Origin: Marsupella aquatica
Lineage: Eukaryota > Marchantiophyta
Assembly (NCBI GenBank): GCA_973895155.1
Contig: OZ316898.1
Coordinates: 7,130,001 to 7,194,000 of the forward strand
DNA length: 64,000 nt
Direction of reading: 5' to 3'
This document shows, piece by piece, positions 12,815-24,813 of this stretch; the first letter of the stretch is position 1; the number at the start of each line of letters is the position of its first letter. The notes below the pieces were generated by a model. It ran no database searches. It was not told where the DNA came from and saw only the letters and a program-made list of their open reading frames with translations. The position numbers were made by a program, and so were the translations under genes.

Positions 12815-14530
12815 AGACAGATCATTGGAACATTTTACAATAAATATAATATCTTCTGTTGAGGTTGTTATTGCCACGTGCTTCGGAGTGCCGTGGTTTT
12901 ATACTGTGAAGTATTTCTCTTGAAAAAGCGAACCGTAAATTTATTGTAAAGAGTGTTAATTTACAACAAAGGTGGGAAAATAAAACTAAATAAATTGGCC
13001 ACTTAAGGTCCATGTTTTACATTTAAAGCCAATAATCGATTCATGCATTAAGATGATGGGGAGAGTAGGGCCAGATTAATATGATCAGTGGTCATTTTCT
13101 CTCTAAACTTAATAACCCTCTAAGCCAAACATTCTAAGCCTTTTCACCAACCAAAGAGAATTAAGACTCGTTCAGGTGAAGTGAGAAATTACATCTTGTG
13201 CATTCTTGAGTTCCAGGTAGTGTGCAAGATTCTTCTATGTGGGCTCTAAAGGACAGCACATCCAGAGCCTTGCTCTACTCAGGAATTGGGAAGATTTCAC
13301 ACATTAATGAGATGCTAAATTCAAACTTTACACAATTTTACTCACAAATAAATGTCTGTCTACAAGCCATTTAAAAGGCTTTTCCTTCCCGAGCTGGTGA
13401 GGGTTCTAGAGAAATACAAAGTCCTTCCTTCTTTCAGCCTCTAGGGACAAATGCCAGGTGTCCCGGGGAACAGAGGGTGAGGCTCACAACCAGCAAGGGG
13501 ATAGATTTTGTATGTGAGGGTCATTCCATAACATATGTGAGAGACATAACATCCCATAAACATCAATAAATTATTAAATTTTTTTAAAGGAGAAATCTGT
13601 GAAACCCCACAGAAAAAGAAGAGTCAACCACAATAGTTGAACCCAAGACCTATCAGTCTCTACTCAAACTAGTTATCACAAAGTCATCCTCTAGATCTAT
13701 GAGTATCAACTCAAGTGAGGTACCACACAGTCATGCCTCTTTGGGCAGTAAACATCAAAATTGACAAACAAGAGAAACTTTTCCCCATGCTTTGCAAGGT
13801 CTAATATCAAATAACTATATCCTGTGTAAAAAATCAACGTCAAAAGTGGTGAAAAAATCCATTTTCAGTAGGGTTACTTTTCAGTTCGCTTCTGCACCAG
13901 TAAGCGTGTGTGTATCCAATTTGCTTGCTGTATAAAATGATCAGCTGGGAAATAAAAGGAAGTTAATTCCCTGGCAAGAGCTCACTGCTTGGGCAATCTA
14001 TGGCTGGTTCCTGCACAAAATACTCAGCTTAGCCTATAGTACTCACTTCACATCACATATAGTACAATCATGTATACCAAAGAGCATGTGCTATTTTCAT
14101 GAATTCTAAAGTATTAGTGTTTAGGTTTCCACACACAACTGTATTCTGAAAATGTGATAGTTTTTAAGAAATCACCGAACAGCATTTTCAGCATAAGAGG
14201 GTCAGTACATGAGTGGGACAGTCTGCAGTGCAGGTTAGATTACTGTTCACCTGGGCAAATGAAAACGAGTTGTCATTTTAGGAATTTAGGGTCAACGAAA
14301 CTGTCAAATGTTCCTGTTAATAGTGGCAGCTATGGATTTATTGTCTCTGTACTTTGGCAGCAACCGCGCTTTTTTTCCCACCGACCGATGGTTTCCCACA
14401 CAAATGGAGCCCACTTGTGAAGCCAAGCAGTGTGCGCAGAAAGGCTGCTTTTCAACGGGCAAAGGAAGCTTGAGCGATAACTGGATTCATTTATTCCAGA
14501 CCTACTGAAGTGTGCATTGAGTTGAGTAGT
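12815..14530. other. AT-rich spacer, nothing recognised
   Basis: Low-complexity, AT-rich sequence with many stops in all frames. No domain, RNA fold or repeat family stood out. Confidence 0.5.
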
Positions 14531-14532
14531 GC

Positions 14533-14608
14533 AAACTGTGATGGCTTCATTTCAGCTGTTTGTCACGGGGAAACTGTGATGGCTTCATTTCAGCTGTTTG
14601 TCACGGAG
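14533..14608. repeat. 38-bp tandem duplication, nearly perfect
   Basis: Two adjacent copies begin AAACTGTGATGGCTTCATTT at 14533 and 14571 and end in TGTCACGG. They differ at about one base, so the duplication is young. Confidence 0.9.
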
Positions 14609-15261
14609 TATCTTGACTATTGATGCGTCCACAGTTGAAAATTCTTTGACAACACCGTCCCAAAAAGCCAGAGCCGTGGCATTGAATTGGGAACTATCCA
14701 ATCTGATAGAGGAATGATTCTCGATGTAGTTTCTTAGTACGAATTTATCCTGGGAAGTTGTTTTCGACTCATCATATCAACAGCAAAGTAACTTTCTGAT
14801 TCTTACAGTGCACGAAGTGTTAGTGAGGCATTCAAGGATTGTAATGCCGTGCTTGGCCGTTACTCTTTCAATGCCTCTACTTCTAAGCATGATGATGAAA
14901 ATGATTATGGAAAACACACTCCCATTCAAGGGGGACATATATACAACGAGCTGTCAGTTGAAGATTTACAGGCGAATGCATACTCGTAATTAAGCGTACT
15001 GCGGAGGAAGACGAGAGGAGAGGGGAGCTGAGAAGCGGACAACTCGATTGTGAGCAGACTTTCAACATTACAGCATTAAAATTTCCCGGAGGAGACGAAG
15101 ACAAAGGCCAACAGTTTAAACGAATCTAATTGACCGTAAGAAGTCGAGACAACATCTTCACAACGTATTTCATGGGATACACGATAATAATCATGCCCAA
15201 ACACACGTTCAGGCAGAAAGTTTAGTGCTAGCAGTGACGATGACTTATCAATTGAACATTG

Positions 15262-15890
15262 TTGCAAACAGAGCTCACAGTTGGCCACAATCGTCCAAGA
15301 CAGTCGACAATGACCAAAGTCTCATTAAACAATTCATGGCAATGGTGACCATCAATTCAACACTGTTTCAGATAGGGCTTAGAGTTGGCATCAATCGTCC
15401 AAGACAGTCGACAATTATCGAATACCGCACACCAAATTTATTGCCTGCAACATCCGTTTCTCATAATAATGTCAAAGTCTACGTATTAACCCGGACGAGG
15501 CCACCTGTACATTTCGTAAGAACTCTTTACAACCTAGACATCTGCGAATACTGATGGCCTGGGAGGAAGTTTCCCAACGAGAGCCGATAACGACTCAATA
15601 CATTAAGAAAATCTATACAACTTGGACATCTGCGATTCCAAACGGCATGGGAGGAACTTTCCCAACGAGAGCCTAGCACGCCTCGGTAGATAATCAAGCA
15701 ATCATGCTTCTGTAGATGCCTTGGAAATGTGCAGAACAACGAGCCCACCTAAAGCGACTGTTCTGTTGGCTGCTAAGTTACAAACTGAACAAACCGCTAT
15801 CTCAACCGTCTCGGCAGATGTAGTGGTCTACATATTCTACAGACATTCCGGGGCCTCTACATATATCCTACAGACATTCCGGGTCCGGTC
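15262..15890. repeat. three successive tandem duplications downstream of the nodulin-related gene
   Basis: A unit with AATCGTCCAAGACAGTCGAC occurs at about 15289 and 15393. A unit with ACATCTGCGA and TTTCCCAACGAGAGCC occurs at about 15538 and 15628. A short unit CTACAGACATTCCGGG occurs at about 15838 and 15868. All lie 3' of the minus-strand gene that ends at 15998. Confidence 0.75.
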
Positions 15891-15997
15891 TCAATTTCAG
15901 TGAACAAGGCTCCAGAAAAGTTGCACCAACTTCTTCGAGTATATCTGCAAGAAAGTGAAGTAAATCTGAAATGTATGTATCAGTACTGGGCACCGAT

Positions 15998-16483
15998 CTA
16001 TTGAGCAGGAGGAGGCGTAGATGCGGGAGGCGTAGATGCGGGAGCACCAGCTGCCGGAGCACCAGCTGCCTTTGGCTGTCCATACTTATCCAGATACGTC
16101 TCAGCCTTGTTGAAATAATCCCCGTATTGGCTGTCCTTGGCAAAACCGGATTTCTCAGCTGATTTCAGCACATTCGAGGCCGCCGAAGCGAGCTCCTGGT
16201 CGTCGATGTTGGATTGCTTCCCCGACATCTTATCCTGGAGTCCGTGGTACAGCGTCTGTGCGTTGCCATAGACCTCTGCGTAGCCCGCTGAACCTGCAGC
16301 ACTAGCAGGGGGAGCAGGGGGAGGAGTGGTGGCCGCCGATAGCGCCTGCGGGTTGGTGGCTGCCGGAGCATCGGTCGTCGGGGCCGAATTGTGAGAACCC
16401 ATGAAACCTTGCGCCTGCTTCATCAAATTGGCCTCTCCGGCACTCCCTCCCATGCTCTCAGACGCCTTCTTGAAGAAATCCAT
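15998..16483 (-). CDS. nodulin-related protein (NRP1-like), 161 aa
   Basis: This single-exon gene runs from ATG at 16483 to TAG at 15998-16000. The N-terminus MDFFKKASESMGG, the segment LMKQAQGFMG, and the C-terminal block with SAEKSGFAKDSQYGDYFNKA and ETYLDKYG match the plant nodulin-related protein family, which has a small helical core flanked by low-complexity tails. In Arabidopsis, NRP1 has been linked to heat and abscisic acid responses; the biochemical function is not known. There is no signal peptide, and a soluble protein is expected. The middle (about 35-65) is Ala/Pro/Thr-rich. The tail repeats AAGAPAAGAP and STPPASTPP, encoded by short DNA repeats at 16005-16070. Confidence 0.8.
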   Translation of the reverse strand: MDFFKKASESMGGSAGEANLMKQAQGFMGSHNSAPTTDAPAATNPQALSAATTPPPAPPASAAGSAGYAEVYGNAQTLYHGLQDKMSGKQSNIDDQELASAASNVLKSAEKSGFAKDSQYGDYFNKAETYLDKYGQPKAAGAPAAGAPASTPPASTPPPAQ

Positions 16484-16706
16484 GGCCGCTGGCTGGCTAG
16501 AAAGGTCTCAAGTACAGTCCAACGTGCACCACAACTCACTCGATCCTCCGAATTGGAACTCGAAAACTCGCCAAATCAACAATCGATAGAATGCACTTGT
16601 CTCCGATTTCGAAACGACACTTTGCAGAATGAGGAGGTGATCAGAGGCTGAAGTGGGACTGCTGTGAGACTGAAAGTGGATGTTGCTGTGTTGTCTATTT
16701 ATCCTG

Positions 16707-16714
16707 TTTTTTAT
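16707..16714 (-). promoter_or_regulatory. candidate TATA box of the nodulin-related gene
   Basis: On the minus strand this reads TATAAAAA, about 225 bp upstream of the ATG at 16483. That spacing implies a leader of roughly 190-200 nt, which is plausible. No experimental start is known. Confidence 0.45.
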
Positions 16715-16787
16715 AGAGGCAGGTATAAAGTGTACGCTATACGAGGAACTTAGCCGCGTCGCCCCGGGATAACCGGTGAGTGGGCCC

Positions 16788-16825
16788 AGTGGACTGTACA
16801 GTAAACTGCGACTGTACAGTCCACT
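16788..16825. promoter_or_regulatory. perfect 15-bp inverted repeat with two GTAC cores
   Basis: AGTGGACTGTACAGT at 16788-16802 is followed by the 8-nt spacer AAACTGCG. Its exact reverse complement follows at 16811-16825. Each arm contains the 10-bp palindrome ACTGTACAGT. GTAC is the core recognised by SBP/SPL-type transcription factors. The site lies about 75 bp beyond the candidate TATA box of the nodulin-related gene. A regulatory role is inference. Confidence 0.5.
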
Positions 16826-16829
16826 CCGG

Positions 16830-18670
16830 CACTCCCTTCCATATCGCCCCCTACTCCCCTAGAGGAGCATTTCCCTTATTAGTCCCTTACTGGCCAGAAT
16901 TCCACTTTTGGCGAGAATGAGTTTATTTTGTCTTTCCATGAGGCCAGTTCCTCACCTGGCTACCCTTTCAGTCAGAATCTGACGGTTATCCTTAAATCTA
17001 GAGAGATCAATCTTGAGAGATATGGTAGTAAAATTAGATAAAGAATCTTCTGAACATCATGGAGGAGTTCACACACACCATTCTGCAAAAGAAGGACACC
17101 ACAAGTACTTTATTTAGGGAGATTTAGTGTTCAGAAACTAAATGAGTAAAATTTGATTTAATGAATATTCTTAACCTTCACACAACGAAGGTGACCCTGA
17201 CGAAAAAGGAAAAACTTTAAAAATCACCATTGGGAACACTCTTAGGAAAGAAGGGGAAGGTGCACTCTCAGTTAAGTTCAACATGGATGATCTTGAATGT
17301 ATAGACGGGGCCTGTGACAAAAATGGGGTTTGGTCACAAGACGACTATTGAATTTAATCTCTTGGTCTGCAGCCAGAGCACCAACTCCTTCACCCTTGCT
17401 CATTCCATTCTTTGTACCGTCCTTCTATATTTTTATTGTTTGTTGTATACTCTCAAGAATCTGACCTCCCTTCACTTTGTTCATTGAGTCAGTGCATGCC
17501 GATTCTCATGGTTGCACTTCTTGATAAGTGCAACATTGATGACCATGCACTTATTGAAATGCTGCATGATCCCTCATGCCTACTCGGATTGTACAACACC
17601 TCCCATAAAATCCCCTGTACCCTACTGCATAATTGCAACGCTATACACTATGACAAAAATGTCAACACGTATTGAGACGTTTTGCAGACCATGTCATAGC
17701 TAGTATTGATAAATGTATATGCACTCTAGTAGAGAGTTTGCACTCATGTTCCTATCTTCTAGTGGAGAACTGGAAACACTTATAAAAGGTACACTTGCTA
17801 GGGCATCAGGACCCTTGGCGGGCATTTCCTGGGACATTGCCTTTGTGACAGGGCTTCAGGGTATTTGAAGCCCAACTCGGACTTAGGTCGACAGTGGGCT
17901 GGTACCTTTTGCATTACTATAACCAGAACTCTTCCTAATTTTTGTTGGTGAAATAATACAGATCTTGCACTAAACTCTCAACCACTTTGTGTGTTTAATT
18001 GAAGCAAATACTTAGACCAAGTGTATAAGTTCAGGTAATGTCAATGCATCCATGCCTTCTCCAAGGCTTAATTGAAGTATAAAGTAAAGGTAAATTTACA
18101 TTTTCTAAAATGACTTTATAACACAAAACCCTTGACTCATTAATGAATTTTCTTTTACCGTTGAGTCATTCTTCCGTAAGGCATATAGCATGCCCAAAGA
18201 ACTTTCCCCTGGACTCTAATATTTGCTGAGCCCCTCAAAAAGGGAATCAAGACACACTTGATGTTCTCAGCGGTTCTGTACCAAATTATGTCACTCGTTC
18301 AATGCTTCAAATCTTTTATATATCCCTTAGTGGCTAGTGGTAGGAATTGTATGAAATTTACAAAAATGGAAAATAGGAGTGTTTTGGCCTCAAACTGGGT
18401 TGCAAGGCTTAGGATTTCCAGACTGTACTAAGACAAGGGGATGAAATATAGTTTTTGAACTTGACGGGAGATTTGGAAGAATTCTAACATTTGGCATTAA
18501 GTTGTGAACATTGAAATTCTCAATTGAGTTTGTTCATGAGATGAAGATGAGCCATAGAGTTCAATTATGCCTCAAAATTCACTCAAAATTGATTATAGCA
18601 TAACTGCAAACAGTTCCCTGCAAGTACTTTCATTGCACATATTACAAGTGGAACCAGTATATGGGTCCAA
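16830..18670. other. spacer, nothing recognised
   Basis: AT-rich sequence without a convincing open frame, RNA gene or clear repeat. Confidence 0.5.
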
Positions 18671-18673
18671 AAA

Positions 18674-19351
18674 GCCAATTGGCTGTGGTCAGTTGGCTAG
18701 GGAATTAGCCTAGAACCAAGAGGTCCCAAGTTCAATTCCCCCTCCACATGCAAGGGGAGGGAGGATATATGTGTGTATGTGTAGGTGGGGTGTAGTGGTG
18801 GGAGTTCTAGTTTTTTCTCAACCCTTAGCTGGTCCATCTTGGGGCCCTGATTCAATCCTCTCTCCCTTGTTGAGCATAGGCGACAATTGCAACGGCAAGC
18901 CCATGACCCATCCAACGCACAAAAGTCGACACAGAGAGATACTTGGTTCACCTCCACATGAGGCTACGTTCATGGGAACACACATGAGCTTTACTGCACT
19001 CTAGGCTTACCGGCCATACCAAGCATCCATAGCGCAAGCTCTCCCTATCTCTCAACTAGTTCCGTAACAATGAGCCCGAGTTCACACTCTCCAAGCAAAC
19101 ACCGCTTGGTTATAGAGTGTGCACAACATGACTAACCTAACCAAGCCTGCGACTAAGGTTAGCCTTAACTATGGTACAATCGTAACTCTAGACCTAAGAG
19201 TAAATCCTAACATCCCTCATGGTCTTTCTTGTCGGATCCTTGGGTAGTGTCCCCTTGTGACTACCCTACATAAAATTACATGCTCTGGAGCATGTCATCT
19301 ATCCTCGATCTGTTGGATGGGCTGTTTTATGCTTTCAAGACAAAAATACAT
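18674..19351 (+). mobile_element. SINE-like element, copy A, split by other sequence
   Basis: The 5' part (18674 to about 18865) has a tRNA-like head: TGGTCAGTTGGCTAG resembles an A box, and AAGTTCAATTCC, 40 nt further on, resembles a B box. It aligns along its length with 23142-23340. The 3' part resumes at about 19219 (GGATCCTTGGGTAGTGTCC, then CTTGTGACTACCCTACATAA) and aligns with 23350-23470. The intervening 350 bp is absent from the second copy. Part of it (about 18957-19135) resembles 57246-57430, so an unrelated repeat seems to have landed inside the SINE-like element. Confidence 0.5.
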
Positions 19352-20012
19352 ATAATTTTTTCCCAAGTGTAACCATTATAACTGTGTGTCCAGCTTTCCA
19401 AAAGTGTTTAATTTGGTTTCATATAATATACAAAAACACAATCCCCACAGGTCAGGGGCGCATGACATTGGTGCACATTGAAATCTGGTGCTTGAAAGTG
19501 AAGAAACTCAGCAGGTGCATTAAACAACTGATTGCACTGTATATGTTGCACTGTATGGGGTGCACTTGTGCCGTACAGTCAGGGGCTTATGACATTTTTT
19601 TGTTCTCGGGAGATATTTTAGTTTAAATAATAAAAAACTAGAAAGGGTGTACAGCACACAAGGCTCACCACAGTTTGGTCACCACCGGCAATGGAGCAGA
19701 GATTGATAGTCTCTCTCTAAGTGCACAGTCCCGGGGAGTATCCGGAGCTCACTTGACTGGCGTGGTGCACTTAGATAATGGTTTGCAATGGGACTTCTTT
19801 AGTCGACATTCTTGTGACTTAAACGTACATCCTACCCTAAGACGTGATTAACTCAATTACAATTTTTATTCTGTGTAAACATTACACGCATCAAAGGAAT
19901 TGTCCAAAGAATTGTGCACTTAACTATAAGTGCGCAGAAGGAGAAACAACATTAAATGGTACGACAAATCTTTCAGGTATAAAAATGTACAATCTTCTCT
20001 TTCTTTGTTACT

Positions 20013-20108
20013 ACAGTGGGGCATTGCATCATGGGCAATAATAAAACCCTTCAAAACTTTGGCTACAGCCCTTGGCTTGAGGGGTGTTATGGCCTACAAA
20101 TGCCCTGT
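20013..20108. mobile_element. MITE-like family A, copy 1
   Basis: The left side reads GGGGCATTGCATCATGGGCA then ATAATAAAACCC. The reverse complement of the right side reads CAGGGCATTTGTAGGCCATA. Both match the other family A copies (22.3, 22.6, 25.9 and 45.4 kb). Confidence 0.5.
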
Positions 20109-20867
20109 TTTGGCGTTAAAATGTACAGAAAACGCAGGGGACAAAAACTTAAGAAGAGGATACATTGCAATTAGCCAGGGTTTGCAATTATACAGTGAGC
20201 ACTTAGCGAGAACCTCCTGTACATGCTCAGCATGGCGGACTGCAGACTGCCCCGGGCTCCTAATTATACGGGGGTGGATATGGTCGGCGGGCCACCAAAT
20301 CGGATCAGCATAAAATTGCAAAATTCCGGGGCCCTAGATTGTAGACATGACTATTTTACCTACATGCTTCATTTATTACCACCGACCAATCTTGATTGCA
20401 CTGCAGTGTCATACTAATCTAATCTAGATTGACTGCTTCGAATGGCAACCTCATCATTTGGACTCATTTTCACTTGGTTTTCTTTTTCTTTTTCTTACTT
20501 TTCTTGAAACATCCACTTGAATTCGATTCAAAGAGATCGGGTGGCCCATTTTTCTATTCTGTTCTGGTTTTGAATGGGAATGAGCTCCGACTGATGGGGT
20601 CTCAATTCAAACTGTAAATAGGTGCGCAGAGATTCGCGGATAGGCAGCCAAATTAATATTTCGTAGAAAGTAGGTGCTGAGCTCCGGTAGCGTCGTAATT
20701 GGTCTTCAGAATGCATTTTCCGAAAGTAGAGTGGGACGTGACATTAGAAATGTTCCCATAATGAAGCTACCATCATTTCTGTTTATGTAAATTTCTTTCA
20801 TCGATCTACATCATGTAACAACAAAAACATTTGCACAGGTTTTTGGCTACTTGGCCTCCGTGCATTG

Positions 20868-21330
20868 CTATTTGAGTAGTAGGTTTCCCATCTCAATCGT
20901 ACTGAATCACAACAGTGGTGCTCTTCTGTTTGTTTGGCTCCAAAGGCTCCAAGATTCTCATCTGAACCGTACTCGATCACAGAATTTGTGATCATCTGTT
21001 TGTCTGGCTCTGGGTTTCCACCTCAATTGCACCTCGATCACAGAAGGTTAACTTTTTGCCCCGAAAAAAACTTACTCTATCACAGAAGTTTGTACTCGAT
21101 GAAAGCATGTTTGCTCGATCACAGAAGTTTTGCTCTGGTTTGGCTCGAGGTTTCTCATCTCAACCGTATCCAATGACAGAAGTTGCACGATCGTCATTCT
21201 GTTGGTTTGGCTCTCAGTTGTCCACCTCAATTGTACTGGATCACAGAGGTTATGATCGTGATTGGACGGAGGTTCCCATCTCAGTCGCACTCGATCACAG
21301 AAGTCGTGATCGTATGTTTGCTGGGCTCTA
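20868..21330. repeat. degenerate tandem array, unit about 60-70 bp, six to seven units
   Basis: Each unit contains a variant of CATCTCAACCGTACTCGATC followed by ACAGAAGTT, GTGATCATCTG and TTTGGCTC. The units are diverged and two are shortened. No frame is open across the array, so it is non-coding repeat sequence. Confidence 0.75.
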
Positions 21331-21492
21331 TAGAATGATGACCAGGAGATGAACGCGGTTTACATGGATACCGGCACGGAAGAGTACCACTCTCCTGTAT
21401 CGTGAGATGTGATTTGGGCAATTGCCACGCAGGTTGCACCGATACCACTGTCCAATGCTGGCTAAGACCAAACCAGCGAACAGAAAAAGCAA

Positions 21493-21540
21493 GGCTGTTT
21501 ATATCTTCGCTGTTTATATCTACGCTGTTCATATCTTCGC
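21493..21540. repeat. triplicated 18-bp motif
   Basis: GCTGTTTATATCTTCGCT, GCTGTTTATATCTACGCT and GCTGTTCATATCTTCGCT occur head to tail, with one or two differences between copies. Confidence 0.8.
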
Positions 21541-22289
21541 TCCCAAATCACATCACGCGGACGCACGTATCGTATCCCACTGGAATCGTGTCGACCGACC
21601 AAGCAGAAGCCACCTTTTATAGGAACGTCAGTCGCAGACTCGCAGAAGGAATATAGAAAAGCAATATATCGACTGTTGTGGAGGAGATCCGCAGTCCAAC
21701 AATTATTGATCCATGAAGCGCCGCAGATTGATGAAGAGAAATTGCAGGCACTGGAGTATCCGGGTGGAATCTTGTGGACCGACCACACTGAGGCAACGTT
21801 AGAAATTCAGGAAGATGAGTTCCCCAATTAAGTGCTGTTTTGACAGTGGGACTGTCAAAACTCACTCTTCCCAGTTCCCACTGCCAGTCTCCCTCAGAGT
21901 GTCATAGCCTGGAGTATCTACTGAAATATCCAGCTAATAAATGGGATTCAAAGCCTCAGAGCTAACAGCTAGTCCAGAGTGAAACCTATGGACTCTGACA
22001 TTGTGGGGAAGGGAACTGAACAGGGCACATCTATTTGTTGGGGTTGGAAAGGGCACATGGCACTCACCATCTACTGTAGTTATGAGCATTCAGGCTATTC
22101 ATATTAAATGGGGTGCACTCGAATTAAGTTAAGCTTAATGCCTTAGCACTTTTTTTTGTGGTGATTTCCGGGTCATTTATAGAAGAATACAGGGGCAAGA
22201 TTTGGATCAGCTCCTTATGAAAATCCTCCAGTGCTTTTTTTCTGAAATTAGCAACGATAAGATTTTTACAGCCAGGCCTTTAATTGTGT

Positions 22290-22735
22290 TAAGGTTGTGT
22301 TACCAGAGCATTGTGGGCAAATAACAGCCCCTTAAAAAATTCAGCCTGAATTCTCTTTACTCGGGGCATTCTGGCACCCCAACATTGTGGGCAAACAACA
22401 GCCCCTCAAAAAATTAGGGCAGAAGCTCCCTTTACTGGGGGCATTAATATGGCGCACAATGCCCTGTCAATAGGACTTCACTATATACATAAAACCCTCT
22501 CAAAGTCATCCAAATGAGCCTAGTTCAATGGGAGGTAATCTCTCTGGGAAGGAAGATGCGAGAGCTAACTCTATGAGGTGCACTCAGATTTTCTTTAACT
22601 TAATGCCCTTCCATGATTTTCCCTTTGTAATTTTCAGTGCATTAGTGGTAATAGCCCTCAAAAGTCAAGCTAAAGCTCTTGTTTCTGCAGGTCATTTATA
22701 TCCCACCATTGCCCTGTAATCAGACCATTAGGATA
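22290..22735. mobile_element. MITE-like family A, clustered copies 2-4
   Basis: CAGAGCATTGTGGGCAAATA then ACAGCCCCTTAAAAAATT starts at 22303, and a second near-identical module starts at about 22381. The right side (22441-22466) ends CGCACAATGCCCTG, the inverted form of the left end. Another copy spans about 22637-22726 (left CAGTGCATTAGTGGTAATAG, right ACCATTGCCCTG). The sequence after each right end (TATAC, then AAACCCTC and CAAAGT) is also shared, so the true element may extend beyond the ends given. Confidence 0.55.
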
Positions 22736-23141
22736 TACTGAAACCCTCCCAAAGTGGGTACACCAGGAGCACTTGGCCTCAACCTTTCATCGAACACAAC
22801 AACCAACACTCTTTGGGCACTATAATTGCATATTAAAATATGACGTATATGTGTATGACATCTCTCTATACTATCATAAAGCTCATTATTTTCTTTACAT
22901 CAGGAAGTGCACACCATCTATTACCACATTTTGATGTGTGATTACCGGCAGGGCACTCTTCCCTAGTGAATTAACAATCTTTGAGTGAGTCAGACACTGC
23001 CGTAAAGGCGCTTACCGGGACTCGTCTTTTATGAGAAACGTCAGCTGCTGGTGGATTGTACAGCAACAAGCGTTGCCGCAGATTGATGAAGAGAATTTCC
23101 AGGCACTAAAAGGTAACGATGCATTCAAGTTTGCACCACTG

Positions 23142-23470
23142 AACCAACTGGCTTTGGTCAGTTGGCCAGTGGATGAACCTAGAACCGAGAGATCCCAGAT
23201 TCAATCCTCCCTCCACATGCAAGGTGTGTGTGTGTGTGTGTGTTTTGATGGGGTGTAGTGGTGGAAGTATTGGTTATCTCCTTAGCTTTTGGCTGGCCCA
23301 CTTTGAATTGGGGCCCTGGTGTAACCCTCTTTCCCTCCTGGTCTGGGTCCCTATTGGATCCCTGGGTATTGTTTCCTTGTGACTACCCTACATAAAGTCA
23401 CATGCTCCAAAGCAGGATGTTTATCCTTTGTTGGATGGGCCTGCTTTTGGTTTCAAGGCAAAAATATGTT
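23142..23470 (+). mobile_element. SINE-like element, copy B (uninterrupted)
   Basis: It starts near CAACTGGCTTTGGTCAGTTGG and has a B-box-like GATTCAATCC 40 nt later. It then carries a (GT)n tract, GGGGTGTAGTGGTGGAAGTA, GGGGCCCTGG and TTGTGACTACCCTACATAAA, and fades after TTTCAAGGCAAAAATA. Length about 330 bp and a tRNA-like head with an unrelated body fit a plant SINE. Copy A at 18.7 kb shares all these blocks. The A box is imperfect, so this is a proposal. Confidence 0.5.
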
Positions 23471-23699
23471 TGCATGTATCATCCACGACCGTTTTCAAGA
23501 TTCATACTTTCTGAGCAAGGAGAGTGATTGGCAAAGCACACAAAATCACCTGTACGAGAAATTAAAGAAAAGGGATGACTGTGGCAGAGCTAATGCTTAT
23601 TCTGAGTCTATACAAGATATTTACTTGATGGGACCCAAAAATGGAAATTGTTACTTGGTAGGACGCCTGAAGTTTTGGGTACTTTGATTCAAGGTTTAT

Positions 23700-24800
23700 C
23701 ACTGAGGTCAATCAACGGTACAGATCACTCAGGGGTCCTATCAAACTGACAACACTTTTCATTTTGGGGTCTTATCAAGTAAATACCTCAAATGGATAGA
23801 GGAGCATCCAGGTAATCTCTTGAGTATGAGTTTATAGACTGTGCTTTAGTGTCCACACGGTGTCCACAGGGACACATCAGTCAACAATTAAGAAAAATAT
23901 TGAGCGCCGTAGTAGACGGGCGTCCCGCAATGCACTCGGGACCACCAAAACTAGGTATAGCCGGGCAGTGATACTTTTGGGTTCTCAGATTTGAGAGGGG
24001 TCGCGGCAGTGTGAGAAACTCGCAAGGTGAGTCAATGAACACACTGAAATTGGGTCCTCTACTTGTAGCCCATCGGCCTCAGTTTCGGTCACGACTCCCA
24101 TGTGATTGGTCAGGCCTCACATTCGGACCAGTCGTGTTCCTGCTACCCCGGGTCACAACACTGGCGGATGAGGTCAAGCACAAAAATTCATTGTATTTGG
24201 GACACCTAGTAAAGCGCATGACTGACAGAGGCTTAGGGCTGTCTTGCATGTGCAAGAGTCCTGAAAAAAGCAACCCTTAGCACCCCACCGATGTTGGCAA
24301 AAAGTGTGTGACAGGATCTAAATACAATCAAGAAGAGCTTACGTGTGCCGTGCTTACTCAATCGCATCTACTCCACCGCAAATTGTACAAGGCAGGATCC
24401 GCTGCGGTTTTGTTTTATTCGCAGTTCAAAGTTCGGGACCTCAAGGGCCGGAAAATTTCCGGCCCTTGCCCTTGCATATCCTCTAAAGCCGCCGTCATGA
24501 CTGCCGGCCTGTTGCTGCATTTACAAATGCCACGGGTTCAGTTTAGGGCCGGAACACAAAGGACTTGTCACATGCAAGACGGCCCTTAGGGCTAGGTTTC
24601 ATGGGACTGGGAGTGAGGAGTGCACATGTGTCTTAGCATGCTTAAGATCACAGCTTTTCCTGGGAATGAGGAGTGTACAAATAAGAAAGTAGGGAGTATG
24701 GTTTTCCCTCACACTCCCTGTTAAACTCTAGGGCACCCCCTGCCCTTGTATAGTGATAATACAGTGCCTTCTCATACATTTAACATACTGTGCACACCTT
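23700..24800. other. spacer, nothing recognised
   Basis: Short open frames on both strands (for example 24011-24280) show no recognisable domain and no supporting splice pattern. Confidence 0.45.
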
Positions 24801-24813
24801 GGCATCCCGTGTG

